A stretch of DNA of 64,000 nt, taken from the NCBI RefSeq assembly GCF_001419985.1, contig NZ_LJAL01000002.1:372001-436000 (forward strand). Reading direction: 5' to 3'. Source of the stretch: Loktanella sp. 5RATIMAR09 (GTDB lineage Bacteria; Pseudomonadota; Alphaproteobacteria; Rhodobacterales; Rhodobacteraceae). The position numbers and the translations under genes were made by a program. Under the pieces are notes generated by a model. That model saw nothing but the letters and a program-made list of their open reading frames with translations, had not been told where the DNA came from and made no database searches. The stretch's first letter is position 1; each line of letters starts with the position of its first letter. This document shows, piece after piece, positions 55,210-64,000 of this stretch.

Positions 55210-55334
55210 TTGCCCTTTGGTCATGTGAAACTTTTTTGAACGTTCTCCGTGACTTCACCGTATCAAAGGTTAATTTGGGTACAGACAGGCCGCGCAAACT
55301 GCCCGAGTGCCAGAGACGACGACAGGAAGAAAAT

Positions 55335-56543
55335 ATGATCTTAACGAGTACAGACGGCCAAACCGATCTGCCCCGCTATTTTGCGCGGGTCTTTGATCAG
55401 GTCAAAGACCTTGAAAAAGGCCGCGTTGATATCATTCTGCCCGACGGGCGCCATTTCCGTGCCGAGGGCGCGAAACCCGGTTATGTGGCCGAGGTGCACG
55501 TACACAACGCCGATTTGTTTGCGCGGACAGTGCGTGAAGGCGACATGGGCTTTTCCGAGGCCTATATGGATGGCTGGTGGACGACCCCAGATCTGATGGC
55601 AGTCATGGATTTTATGCATGATGAAGCCGATCACATCTATGATGGTTTTCCGGCCCAAAAACTGATCCGCCTTTACGAACGCATCCGGTTCTGGATGCAG
55701 CGCAACTCCAAGACCCAAGCGCGCAAGAACATCAGCTATCATTACGATCTGGGCAATGATTTCTATGGTCTCTGGCTTGATGATACGATGACTTATTCCT
55801 CGGCCATCTTCGAGACAGGACAGGAAAGCACAGAAGCCGCCCAAATTGCCAAATACGCCAGCATGGTCGACCAGATGGGGGCCAAAGCGGGCGACCATGT
55901 GCTTGAGATCGGCTGTGGCTGGGGCGGATTTGCCGAATATGCCGCCAAGGAACGCGGAATCAAGGTGACGGGTCTGACCATCAGCCAAGAACAGCATGAT
56001 TTTGCCGTCGCGCGGATGGCCAAGGCGGGGCTCTCCGACATGGTTGAGATCAAGATGCAGGATTACCGCGACGAAAAGGGCCTTTACGACGGCATCGCCA
56101 GCATCGAAATGTTCGAAGCGGTGGGCGAGCAGTATTGGCCCACGTACTTTGAAACCGTGCGCGAGCGGCTCAAACCGGGCAAACACGCAACACTTCAGAT
56201 CATCACCGTCAAAGACGAACGCTGGGAGAGCTATCGCAAAGGCGTGGACTTTATCCAGAAGTATATTTTTCCCGGAGGCATGTTGCCAAGCCCTGCTGTT
56301 TTGCGCCAAGAGGTTGAAAAGGCAGGATTAAATGTCAAAGGGTCGGTTGAATTCGGCAAGAGCTATGCACTGACGCTGCGCCGCTGGCACGAGACGTTCA
56401 ACGAAAAATGGGATCAGGTCGCCGCTTTGGGTTTTGACGCGCGTTTCAAACGGATGTGGGATTTTTATCTGACCTCTTGTGCCGCGACATTTGATAGCCG
56501 AAACTGCGATGTAACGCAGATTACCGTGACACGGCCAAGCTAA
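55335..56543 (+). CDS. cfa: Cyclopropane-fatty-acyl-phospholipid synthase
   Basis: A 402-residue SAM-dependent enzyme that adds methylene across double bonds of membrane lipids. SAM-binding LEIGCGWGGFAEYAA, the ISYHYDLGNDFYGLWLDDTMTYSSA stretch and the IEMFEAVGEQYW catalytic loop match. The start at 55335 has AGGAAG upstream; the frame reading from 55236 has no similarity before it. It has a 125-base gap after phr that could hold its own promoter. Confidence 0.95.
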   Translation: MILTSTDGQTDLPRYFARVFDQVKDLEKGRVDIILPDGRHFRAEGAKPGYVAEVHVHNADLFARTVREGDMGFSEAYMDGWWTTPDLMAVMDFMHDEADHIYDGFPAQKLIRLYERIRFWMQRNSKTQARKNISYHYDLGNDFYGLWLDDTMTYSSAIFETGQESTEAAQIAKYASMVDQMGAKAGDHVLEIGCGWGGFAEYAAKERGIKVTGLTISQEQHDFAVARMAKAGLSDMVEIKMQDYRDEKGLYDGIASIEMFEAVGEQYWPTYFETVRERLKPGKHATLQIITVKDERWESYRKGVDFIQKYIFPGGMLPSPAVLRQEVEKAGLNVKGSVEFGKSYALTLRRWHETFNEKWDQVAALGFDARFKRMWDFYLTSCAATFDSRNCDVTQITVTRPS

Positions 56544-56580
56544 AGCAGGGTCGTGCGCGTCAACAGAAGGGACGCATGAC

Positions 56581-57024
56581 ATGCCCACAGCCGGACGTCT
56601 TGCAGGTGCAGTTATCTTTGCTTTGTTTGGCTGGTACCTTGCGGGCTTGACGATCCCGTTCTTTCCCGAAGCGAACGCGCCGACGTTCTGGCTTCCGGTT
56701 GTCAGCTTTATCGGTTTGGTCGTCGGCTGGCGTGTTTGCGGAAGCCGCGCAGGGCAGGGGTATAACCCTGCGGTCGGGACCGGGATTACCAGCGGTGCAA
56801 CGATTGCCTTTGTCGCCCTTTTCGCCCTATCTTTCAATCAGATGCTCTCGAACGCGTTGCGGAACCGCTACAACGACGGAACGATGGAAGCAGTGGTTGA
56901 TATTTTCAACCAGATGATCGAATACGCGATCATGTTTACCGACGTAACCCTGATTGCCACAGTGCTGATCGGCGGTATCGTTTGCGCATGGATTACCGAA
57001 TTTTTCGGTCAGCGTTTTCCATAA
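56581..57024 (+). CDS. trgA: TrgA-like tellurite resistance membrane protein
   Basis: A 147-residue protein with four hydrophobic segments, MPTAGRLAGAVIFALFGWYL onward. It resembles TrgA, first gene of the trgA-trgB-cysK locus known to raise tellurite resistance in Rhodobacter sphaeroides, and the next two genes agree. Its mechanism is unknown. It begins 37 bases after cfa and ends three bases before trgB. Confidence 0.9.
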   Translation: MPTAGRLAGAVIFALFGWYLAGLTIPFFPEANAPTFWLPVVSFIGLVVGWRVCGSRAGQGYNPAVGTGITSGATIAFVALFALSFNQMLSNALRNRYNDGTMEAVVDIFNQMIEYAIMFTDVTLIATVLIGGIVCAWITEFFGQRFP

Positions 57025-57027
57025 GGC

Positions 57028-58143
57028 ATGGATCTTTTTGTTTACGGGACTTTGCGGTCCGAGGATTTAATGGCCGCCGTGTCCGGTGGCGCGGTACGTG
57101 ATCCTGTAACGGCAGAGCTGCGGGGGTATGGCGTTTTTCCGGTGGAGGGGAATGTGGTGCCTTTCATTGCGCCGCAAGAGGGCGCGACGGCGCAGGGGCT
57201 GATCTATGAAGGTCTGGACGATCAGCAAATGGCGCGTCTTGATCTCTATGAGGGCGCGTTCGGCTATCGGGTCGTTACGGTCGAAGTGGCCACAGCGGCG
57301 GGCCTGCGTCCTGTCCAGTGCTATCTGCCACCCCAGGAGTTTGCACCAGGTGCAGGTACGTGGTCGCTGGACGCGTGGGAAGAAGACCAACGCGCACCTG
57401 CGGTGCTTGCCGCAACAGAGCTGTTTTCCTATGACCCTTTGCCTTCGTTTGCGCAGGCACGCGCCATGTGGCCGATGATCGAGGCGCGGGCGTGGTCAAG
57501 GCATCGCGCCAAAGCAGCGCCTGCCACGCGGCGTTACACCTCCCAACCTGCAGATTTCCAGATTACCGGCGCGCGCGCGCCGCAGGGGCGTTTCTTTCGC
57601 TTTGAAAGCGTCGATGTCATGCATCGCAGGTTTACAGGCGGGTCCTCGGACGTGTTGGTGCGCGAAGCTTTCGTGGGGATAGATGCGGCTGTTGTCCTGC
57701 CTTACGATCCGGCGCGCGATAAGGTGCTGTTGGTTGAGCAGGCCCGTCTGGGCCCGCGTCTGCGCCACGACCCGAATCCGTGGATGCTCGAACCCGTCGC
57801 GGGAATTGTCGATGCGCGCGAGACGCCACAGGCGGCAGCGCTGCGTGAATGCAAGGAAGAGGCGGGGTTGATCGTCACAAAGCTGGAAGAAGCGGGGGCG
57901 TTTTATGTCTCGCCCGGTGCCAGCACGGATTATTTTTATACCTATGTCGGGCTATGTGATTTGCCGCAAACAGAGCCTTATCCGGGCGGGCTGGAAGATG
58001 AGGCAGAGGACCTCAGGCTACATCCCGTCGGTTTTGACGACGCGCTGGCCCTCGCGGACAGCGGGGAAATCGCGACAGGTCCGGCGCTCTTTCTGCTCTA
58101 CTGGATATTGCGCCACAAAGCGCGCCTGCAGGGCGCGGCCTGA
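57028..58143 (+). CDS. trgB: TrgB: gamma-glutamylcyclotransferase-like plus Nudix fusion
   Basis: A 371-residue two-domain protein. Residues about 1-115 are an AIG2-like/gamma-glutamylcyclotransferase domain (LFVYGTLRSEDL). Residues about 185-350 are a Nudix hydrolase, with a complete Nudix box GIVDARETPQAAALRECKEE (GX5EX7REUXEE, then AG) and similarity to ADP-ribose pyrophosphatases. A fusion of glutathione-type and ADP-ribose-type activities fits redox stress. It is the second gene of trgAB-cysK. Confidence 0.93.
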   Translation: MDLFVYGTLRSEDLMAAVSGGAVRDPVTAELRGYGVFPVEGNVVPFIAPQEGATAQGLIYEGLDDQQMARLDLYEGAFGYRVVTVEVATAAGLRPVQCYLPPQEFAPGAGTWSLDAWEEDQRAPAVLAATELFSYDPLPSFAQARAMWPMIEARAWSRHRAKAAPATRRYTSQPADFQITGARAPQGRFFRFESVDVMHRRFTGGSSDVLVREAFVGIDAAVVLPYDPARDKVLLVEQARLGPRLRHDPNPWMLEPVAGIVDARETPQAAALRECKEEAGLIVTKLEEAGAFYVSPGASTDYFYTYVGLCDLPQTEPYPGGLEDEAEDLRLHPVGFDDALALADSGEIATGPALFLLYWILRHKARLQGAA

Positions 58144-58211
58144 CCCTGAGTTCGCTTGATGTTAGGCCTTCGCAGCCCTACACAGAGAGGAACAGATGAA
58201 AGGGCCGTGGA

Positions 58212-59240
58212 ATGACAATTAAGACTGATCTCGCAGATGCCGTAGGAAACACGCCCCTGATCAAGCTCCGTGCCGCATCCGAGGCGACAGGTTGCACCAT
58301 TCTGGGCAAGGCCGAATTTCTGAACCCCGGCCAATCGGTCAAGGACCGCGCAGCACTGTTCATGATCAAGGATGCGATTGCGCGCGGTGATCTGAAACCG
58401 GGCGGGACCATCGTCGAGGGGACCGCGGGGAACACAGGCATCGGTCTCGCGCTTGTGGGTGCCTCGATGGGGTTCAAGACCGTGATTGTTATTCCTGAAA
58501 CCCAAAGTCAGGAAAAGAAGGATATGATCCGCGTGGCGGGCGCGCAATTGGTCGAAGTACCTGCTGTGCCTTACGCCAACCCCAACAACTATGTGAAATA
58601 TTCCGCCCGTCTGGCCGCAGCATTAAACAAGACCGAGCCCAATGGTGCGGTCTGGGCCAACCAGTTTGACAACACCGCCAACCGGCAGGCCCATGTCGAA
58701 ACGACAGCGCCCGAAATCTGGGAACAGACGGACGGCAAGGTTGACGGGTTTACCTGTGCTTGCGGTTCTGGCGGGACACTGGCGGGCGTGGGGCAGGTGT
58801 TGCAAGCCAAAGGTGTCAAAGTTGGCCTGTCGGATCCGGATGGATCGGGGCTCTATAAGCTTTACACCAACGAGGTGCCTCCTTCAGGCGATTCCATTAC
58901 CGAAGGGATCGGGCAGGGGCGGATTACAGCCAATCTTGAGGGGTTCACCCCTGATTTCGCGTATAAAATCCCCGACGCCGAGGCGCTACCGATCGTTTTT
59001 GATCTCTTGCAGCACGAGGGGCTTTGCATGGGCGGGTCCACTGGTATCAATATCGCGGGGGCGATCAGGCTCGCGCGTGAAATGGGGCCGGGGCATACGA
59101 TCGTGACGATCCTGTGTGACTATGGCACACGCTATCAGTCCAAAATCTTCAATCCTGACTTTCTGCGGGGCAAGGATCTGCCTGTGCCCACATGGTTAGA
59201 ACAGAAGGTCGATGTGCCCGAGGTTTTCGAAGCTGTATGA
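58212..59240 (+). CDS. cysK: Cysteine synthase A
   Basis: A 342-residue PLP-dependent O-acetylserine sulfhydrylase. NPGQSVKDRAALFMI contains the PLP lysine, GTAGNTGIGLALVGA binds the substrate carboxylate, and GSTGINIAGAIRLA the phosphate region. Cysteine supply for glutathione fits its place in the tellurite locus. Its TGA overlaps the ATG of the MscS gene (ATGA). Confidence 0.96.
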   Translation: MTIKTDLADAVGNTPLIKLRAASEATGCTILGKAEFLNPGQSVKDRAALFMIKDAIARGDLKPGGTIVEGTAGNTGIGLALVGASMGFKTVIVIPETQSQEKKDMIRVAGAQLVEVPAVPYANPNNYVKYSARLAAALNKTEPNGAVWANQFDNTANRQAHVETTAPEIWEQTDGKVDGFTCACGSGGTLAGVGQVLQAKGVKVGLSDPDGSGLYKLYTNEVPPSGDSITEGIGQGRITANLEGFTPDFAYKIPDAEALPIVFDLLQHEGLCMGGSTGINIAGAIRLAREMGPGHTIVTILCDYGTRYQSKIFNPDFLRGKDLPVPTWLEQKVDVPEVFEAV

Positions 59241-61651
59241 TACGGGTCCTCGCGGCATTTTTTCTAATCGGGACCTTTGCTGTCACGTATCCTGCGGCGG
59301 CACTCGCGCAGGATACGTCCCAGACCGAAACGCAGGCTGACGCGCCGACGGACACCCAGTCTGACACGCCAGATGAGGCATCGTCGGAATCCCCGATCCA
59401 GACGCCCGCTGATGTACCAATCGAAGTGGCACCGGCGGATGCTGATAGTTTCGAAAAATTGGCACAGCGCGCCGAGGATCTCGCACGCAACGATGATGCT
59501 TCGTTGTTTGCAATCAGTCGGTTGCGCGCCGAACTTGTCGGATGGCGCGACCGCTTTTTAGCACAAACCAACGTCAATGCGGGCCGGATCGCGACGGTTG
59601 ACGCACAGATTGCCGCTCTTGGTGCCGTGCCCGAGAATGGCGAAGAAGCCCCCGCCATCGCCGCGCGCCGTGCCGCGCTGATCGCGCAGCGCAACGCGCT
59701 TGTGGCGCCACGTGTTCTTGCACAGGAATCTTACGTGCGCGCGAACGGACTGATCGGCGAATTCGATACGATGTCTTTGCAGCAGCAAACAGATGAATTG
59801 TCGGTGCGTGGTCCGTCGCCGCTCAATCCGGTGCATATCGGCGCGGCAGTGACGGCACTGTGGCAGCTCTTTGATGTCGTGGGCGCCGAAATTATGGCCG
59901 GTTTCAACGTCAGACTCGCGAACGGTGGGCTGAGCCGCGATCTGCCCCGCGTCCTGCTTTTGCTCGTGCTCGGCATTGGGCTGTTGAGCGTTGGTCGGGG
60001 CATGGTCACGCGCTGGCGTACGACGCTGCTATCACGACATGGGCCTTGGCGTCCCATGGGCGTGTTTGTTGCGTCGTTGATCCAGATTGTAGTGCCTTTG
60101 TTGGGGCTTTTGGCGTTGACCGAGGCCTTGAAGGCGCTGGATATCTTCGGCCTGCGTGGCGGGGATATGCTTGACGCGGTCCCGATGGCTGGCTCCTTTG
60201 TTATTTTTGGCTGGTGGTTGTCACGGCTTGTTTTTCCTTTGGGCGACATGCCCGGCTATCTGGGATATGACGCGCAGACACGGGCCGCAGGGCGGCGCGC
60301 AAGCAGCGCGCTGGCGTGGGTTATGGCCACGGGCACGTTTATCGGGGCCGGGCTGCTTACGTTGGATTTGTCAGAGGGGGCGATTGCCGCCTTTGAATGG
60401 CCTTTCTTGGTGGTTTTAGGAATTTTATTCTGGCGGCTTGGTCGCGTGATCCGCACCAAACCAGAGCAACGCGAAGACACGGTTGTATCAGCGGGACGGT
60501 TGCGTAACCTGATTGGCCGGTTTGCCACTGTCGTGGCGATTGTCGCACCTTCGATTGCGGCCTTCGGCTATATCGCTGCCGGTATTGCCATTCTGGGGCC
60601 GTCGATCATCTCTGTCGCGCTTGTGGGCTTGCTGTTCATGTTACAGCAAATTGTAGGCGAAATGACGCAACCTGCTGGCAATGATGAAGACGCGCGCGGT
60701 CTTCAAGCGCTGCTGCCGGTGATGGTCAGCTTTGTGCTCTATGTGGTCAGTCTGCCGTTCTTTGCGTTGATCTGGGGCGCGCGTGTTGATGACCTGACAG
60801 AGATCTGGGCGCGTTTCCGCGAAGGTTTCTCTATTGGTGAAACCCGTATTTCACCGACCGATTTTCTGACCTTCGCGATTGTTTTTGCGGTGGGCTATCT
60901 GCTGACCCGTTTCATTCAGGGATCGTTGCGCCGGTCGGTGCTGCCGCGCACGCGGCTTGATCTGGGCGGGCAGAATGCGATCGTTGCGGGCTTTGGCTAT
61001 GTCGGGATCATGCTGGCCGCTATTCTCGCAATCACAACTGCGGGGATTGATCTGTCGAACCTTGCGATTGTGGCTGGTGCGTTGTCAGTGGGTATCGGTT
61101 TTGGTCTGCAAAATATCGTCTCGAACTTTGTGTCGGGGATCATTCTGTTGATTGAGCGCCCCGTCAGCGAAGGCGACTGGATCGAGGTGGGCAACCAGAT
61201 GGGCTATGTGCGGTCGATTTCGGTGCGTTCGACGCGGATCGAGACATTTGACCGGACCGATGTGATTATTCCCAACGCTGATCTGGTCAGCGGGCAGGTG
61301 ACGAACTGGACCCGTGGTAATCTGATCGGGCGCGTGATCGTGCCTGTGGGCGTGGCTTACGGGACTGACACCGAGAAGGTTGCCGAAATTCTGCGCGGCA
61401 TTGCAGAGGCGCATCCGCAGGTTGTCACAACGCCGCCCCCTGCGGTCATGTTCATTGGCTTTGGTGCGGATTCCCTCGATTTTGAAATCCGCGCAATTCT
61501 GCGTGACGTGAATTATGTCATCGTGACTAGATCCGAGATGAACCACGCCATCGCCAAGGCCTTTGCCGAAGAAGGAATCGAAATTCCCTTTGCACAGCGT
61601 GATATATGGCTGCGCAACCCAGAAGTATTGAAGGACGCAACGACACCATGA
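59237..61651 (+). CDS. Large MscS-family mechanosensitive channel
   Basis: An 804-residue protein with a signal peptide (MIRVLAAFFLIGTFAVTYPA), a threonine/aspartate-rich linker, a periplasmic DUF3772-type helical domain (about 75-215), about ten further membrane helices and a C-terminal MscS core. The pore helix region VGIMLAAILAITTAGIDLSNL and the GALSVGIGFGLQNIVSNFVSGI stretch are the family mark. It releases solutes on hypo-osmotic shock, useful to a marine cell loaded with betaine or DMSP. Overlaps cysK and the next gene. Confidence 0.93.
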   Translation: MIRVLAAFFLIGTFAVTYPAAALAQDTSQTETQADAPTDTQSDTPDEASSESPIQTPADVPIEVAPADADSFEKLAQRAEDLARNDDASLFAISRLRAELVGWRDRFLAQTNVNAGRIATVDAQIAALGAVPENGEEAPAIAARRAALIAQRNALVAPRVLAQESYVRANGLIGEFDTMSLQQQTDELSVRGPSPLNPVHIGAAVTALWQLFDVVGAEIMAGFNVRLANGGLSRDLPRVLLLLVLGIGLLSVGRGMVTRWRTTLLSRHGPWRPMGVFVASLIQIVVPLLGLLALTEALKALDIFGLRGGDMLDAVPMAGSFVIFGWWLSRLVFPLGDMPGYLGYDAQTRAAGRRASSALAWVMATGTFIGAGLLTLDLSEGAIAAFEWPFLVVLGILFWRLGRVIRTKPEQREDTVVSAGRLRNLIGRFATVVAIVAPSIAAFGYIAAGIAILGPSIISVALVGLLFMLQQIVGEMTQPAGNDEDARGLQALLPVMVSFVLYVVSLPFFALIWGARVDDLTEIWARFREGFSIGETRISPTDFLTFAIVFAVGYLLTRFIQGSLRRSVLPRTRLDLGGQNAIVAGFGYVGIMLAAILAITTAGIDLSNLAIVAGALSVGIGFGLQNIVSNFVSGIILLIERPVSEGDWIEVGNQMGYVRSISVRSTRIETFDRTDVIIPNADLVSGQVTNWTRGNLIGRVIVPVGVAYGTDTEKVAEILRGIAEAHPQVVTTPPPAVMFIGFGADSLDFEIRAILRDVNYVIVTRSEMNHAIAKAFAEEGIEIPFAQRDIWLRNPEVLKDATTP

Positions 61652-62364
61652 CCGAACTCCTTTTCCGCAAGGATGCCTATGCCCGCGAAGCCATCGGCAC
61701 TGTCAAAGCCATCACATCAGAAGGTGGTATTGTGCTGGATGGAACGCTTTTTTACCCCACATCGGGCGGGCAACCTGGGGATAGCGGGACCCTGCGCTGG
61801 AAGGGCGGCGAGATCGAGATTGCGACCACTGTCAAAGGTGACGGTGACGCTGTGGTGCTGATCCCGGCAGAACCTGCGGGTATGCCGAGTGTCGGCCAAG
61901 AGGTGACACAGGTGCTGAACTGGGACCGTCGTTTGCGCCACATGCGTGTGCATACCGCGCTGCATCTGCTGTCTGTCGTGATACCGCTGCCGGTGTCCGG
62001 TGGGTCCATCGGGACCGACAAAGGCCGCCTGGATTTCGATATGCCAGAGGCCCCTGAGGACAAAGAGGCGTTGGAAGCCGACCTGAACCGTTTGATTGAC
62101 TGCAAAATGGATGTGACAGAGGAATGGATCACCGACGCCGAGCTTGATGCACAGCCTGATCTGGTGAAAACCATGTCCGTCCAACCGCCACGCGGCAGTG
62201 GTCAAATCCGCCTTGTCCGCATCGGGGTGGGCGATGAGACTGCCGATTTGCAGCCCTGTGGCGGCACCCATGTCGCCAATACCGAGGAGATCGGGCGCGT
62301 GCGTCTGGGTAAGATCGAAAAGAAGGGCCGCCAGAACCGGCGCGTCTACCTGCATCTGGAGTAA
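61648..62364 (+). CDS. Free-standing alanyl-tRNA editing protein (AlaX type)
   Basis: A 238-residue protein like the AlaRS editing domain. The zinc motifs are HTALH (HxxxH) and CGGTH (CxxxH), with GTLFYPTSGGQPGDSG in the N-terminal barrel. It hydrolyses Ser- or Gly-tRNA-Ala in trans. The ATG overlaps the preceding stop by four bases. The genome also has the full alaS at 1539. Confidence 0.93.
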   Translation: MTELLFRKDAYAREAIGTVKAITSEGGIVLDGTLFYPTSGGQPGDSGTLRWKGGEIEIATTVKGDGDAVVLIPAEPAGMPSVGQEVTQVLNWDRRLRHMRVHTALHLLSVVIPLPVSGGSIGTDKGRLDFDMPEAPEDKEALEADLNRLIDCKMDVTEEWITDAELDAQPDLVKTMSVQPPRGSGQIRLVRIGVGDETADLQPCGGTHVANTEEIGRVRLGKIEKKGRQNRRVYLHLE

Positions 62365-62368
62365 GCTT

Positions 62369-63022
62369 TTGCTGCGTGTGATACCCCTCATGATCGTGCT
62401 GTTTTTCGCGGGCCTGCCTGCTGCCGCAGAAACGCGCCATGCGGGCTGCACAATCGAAGAGGCCAAAGTCGTTGATGCGGCCATTGCCACCGCCAAGGAT
62501 CTCACGCTCAGGGCTGCAGTGGCGGTGGGCGACACGTCGGATTATCAACGCTGGTTCGGCACCTATTCACAGGCCAACGCCGAACGCGTCCGTGCCAGCC
62601 TGAAATCAGTGGTGACTGCGTTGCGCGGTGGTGCTGTGACTGCACAATGCGATGCGGCCACCGATGACGGGTGCAGGGCGGGCGAATACGCTTGGGTCTT
62701 TGCCAACCAGCCCTACCTGATGCATCTGTGTCCGTCATTTTTCACACTGCCGCCCCTGACAGCGCTGCGGCCCGGCGACCGCCGGTCCAACAACGGCACA
62801 CGCGAAGGAACTATTGTGCATGAGGTGTCACATTTCCTGCATGTCGCGGATACCGAGGATTATTGCTATTCGCGTACCGAATGTTCGCGGATGGCGCAAC
62901 GGGACGCAGGCCGCGCGATAGAGAATGCCGATAGCTATCAGTATTTCACCGAGGATGTGACCTATTACGCGCGTCAGCCGATCGGAGATAAACCGCCCGC
63001 TGCGATGCGTTCCGACCGCTAG
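62369..63022 (+). CDS. Secreted M35-like metallopeptidase
   Basis: A protein of about 217 residues with signal peptide LRVIPLMIVLFFAGLPAAAE and a zinc site of the HExxH type in GTIVHEVSHFLHVADTEDY, followed by ENADSYQYFTEDV. The downstream aspartate and the cysteine pair YCYSRTECSR suggest the deuterolysin (M35, aspzincin) clan. Start by TTG at 62369 is favoured, with GGAG 7 bases upstream; GTG 62378 and ATG 62390 are alternatives. Its TAG is interlocked with that of the convergent gene. Confidence 0.8.
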   Translation: MLRVIPLMIVLFFAGLPAAAETRHAGCTIEEAKVVDAAIATAKDLTLRAAVAVGDTSDYQRWFGTYSQANAERVRASLKSVVTALRGGAVTAQCDAATDDGCRAGEYAWVFANQPYLMHLCPSFFTLPPLTALRPGDRRSNNGTREGTIVHEVSHFLHVADTEDYCYSRTECSRMAQRDAGRAIENADSYQYFTEDVTYYARQPIGDKPPAAMRSDR

Positions 63023-64000
63023 TCGCGCTTGATATCCTGTCCGAAAAGATCGCGCTCGATCGGCTGGTCGAGCATTTTCTCGGACTCCGGCAATCCCTCA
63101 CGCGACAAAAGGACCGCGAAGGGGCGCAGGTTTGGCACATGGCTGCACACCACCAGCAGCATCACCATGATCGGCACTGACAGGAACATGCCCGGGATGC
63201 CCCAGACAGCGCCCCAGAACGCCAATGACAGGATGATCCCGAAGGACGACAGCCGCAGCGCGCGGCCCATCAGCATAGGGTCGATGATGCTGCCGTTCAC
63301 GAACTGGATCACACCGGCAATACTGAAGACCGCGAGTGTCGTGGTGGAATCTCCGATCTCGACATGGGCGACCAGCGCGATCAGCGCAGTGGCCACGATT
63401 GACCCGATGTTGGGGATAAAATTCAGCACAAAGGTGATGATCCCGAGCGAAGTCGCCAATTCCAGACCAAAGGCCTGTGCCAGAACAAAGATCATGGCAC
63501 CGGTGATGGCGCTGATGAGGGTCTTGACCAGAAGATAATAGTTCACGCGGTGGATGATCGATTGGATGATTTTGCCAACGCGCTCAGCCTGCGCCTTATC
63601 GCCGACAAGGCTCAGGAGTTTTGTTTCAAACCAGATCCGTTCGGCAAAAAGAAACCCCACGAAGAGGATGACCAGAACGGTGGCTTGGGTGACGCCACTC
63701 GCCTGACTGGCGGCACCACGCAGATAGTTCGACACATTCACAGAGCGTAGAGCGTTCAGGATGGCAAGTTCACTGTCCTCGCCAAGCCAGGAAAACAAAG
63801 ACGCAACGGCCGAAGGGGCGCGTTCGGCATAAGACAGCGTTGTGACCAGCACGGTGTTGATCTGTGCCAGCAGGAGCGATGTCAGCGCCAGAAGTGCGGC
63901 GGCAATCAAGACCATAGCGACAATGCTTGCCAATGCGTTGGGGATGCGGAACGGCCCGATACGCTGGCGGGCGATAAAACTGATGACGTCACTTGTCAGG
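63019..64000 (-). CDS. AI-2E family transporter, C-terminal part
   Basis: The C-terminal 326 residues of an AI-2E/PerM family membrane protein; the N-terminus is beyond the right edge. The frame is open to base 64000 (LTSDVISFIARQRIGPFRIP at the edge). Multiple helices and the family segment FVLNFIPNIGSIVATALIAL followed by GSIIDPMLMGRALRLS are present. Members export varied substrates or act as Na+/H+ antiporters, and the role here is unknown. Confidence 0.9.
   Translation of the reverse strand, partial: LTSDVISFIARQRIGPFRIPNALASIVAMVLIAAALLALTSLLLAQINTVLVTTLSYAERAPSAVASLFSWLGEDSELAILNALRSVNVSNYLRGAASQASGVTQATVLVILFVGFLFAERIWFETKLLSLVGDKAQAERVGKIIQSIIHRVNYYLLVKTLISAITGAMIFVLAQAFGLELATSLGIITFVLNFIPNIGSIVATALIALVAHVEIGDSTTTLAVFSIAGVIQFVNGSIIDPMLMGRALRLSSFGIILSLAFWGAVWGIPGMFLSVPIMVMLLVVCSHVPNLRPFAVLLSREGLPESEKMLDQPIERDLFGQDIKRD

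Noticed and set aside
55210-55334. ECF sigma promoter before cfa (TGAAAC with AACGTT nearby)
   Set aside because: Spacing is far too short for either the sigma-E or EcfG pattern.
1-64000. CRISPR array or intact insertion sequence
   Set aside because: No regularly spaced repeats and no complete transposase were seen; the only mobile-element sign is the decayed integrase.

Overview
The window is a chromosomal segment of an alphaproteobacterium of the order Rhodobacterales, most likely the marine Roseobacter group. Evidence comes from several independent loci: the DMSP pair dmdA-acuI, the trgA-trgB-cysK tellurite locus, a homocysteine methyltransferase and stand-alone corrinoid protein with a DUF1638 gene, a circularly permuted two-piece tmRNA, an alphaproteobacterial GAAC-N7-GAAC LexA box in front of recA, and an ATP synthase zeta-type inhibitor. 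Genes are densely packed, with many ATGA/TGATG start-stop overlaps and interlocked convergent stops.

Layout. 1-9491: sulfotransferase fragment at the edge, recA, alaS, a DUF1330 gene, a MOSC gene, typA, a glycine-rich lipoprotein, icd and a CAU tRNA. 9649-12987: purMN, ribonuclease D, SufE. 12984-16851: methionine-synthase-like cluster (DUF1638, small membrane protein, corrinoid protein, homocysteine methyltransferase) with a radical SAM gene. 16999-19141: zeta inhibitor and purC-purS-purQ. 19186-25373: a DctB/DctD-like two-component pair, whose regulator lacks the GAFTGA loop, and RNase E. 25783-30048: tusA, ccdA, a membrane hydrolase with a P450, and a small orphan gene. 30045-34373: RHH protein, DUF4169, fumC, sspB, chrA and a DUF1194 protein. 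34450-34775: ssrA (tmRNA) on the minus strand. 35179-39366: ugpBAEC. 39585-40223: a YedK/HMCES-type protein.

40228-42531 is a small gene graveyard: an FMN reductase stub, a decayed tyrosine integrase, a glycerate kinase with an in-frame stop, and the tail of a TRAP permease, lying head to head at junctions. It is the only clearly accessory stretch. After it come a DUF4345 gene, hemN, a SCO protein and a GntR regulator.

45840-52474 is the DMSP region. The GntR regulator faces a DUF2182-DUF1326-DinB-dmdA-acuI gene run across a perfect palindrome, followed by a universal stress protein and a BCCT transporter that could import DMSP or betaine. DmdA removes one methyl group from DMSP and AcuI detoxifies acryloyl-CoA. 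The three uncharacterised genes co-oriented ahead of dmdA are the best candidate here for something not yet described.

52544-64000: a class V aminotransferase, photolyase, cyclopropane fatty acid synthase, trgA-trgB-cysK (a light, oxidant and tellurite stress block), a large MscS channel, a free-standing alanyl-tRNA editing protein, an M35-like metallopeptidase and an AI-2E family membrane protein cut by the window edge. No CRISPR array, rRNA or intact insertion sequence was seen.
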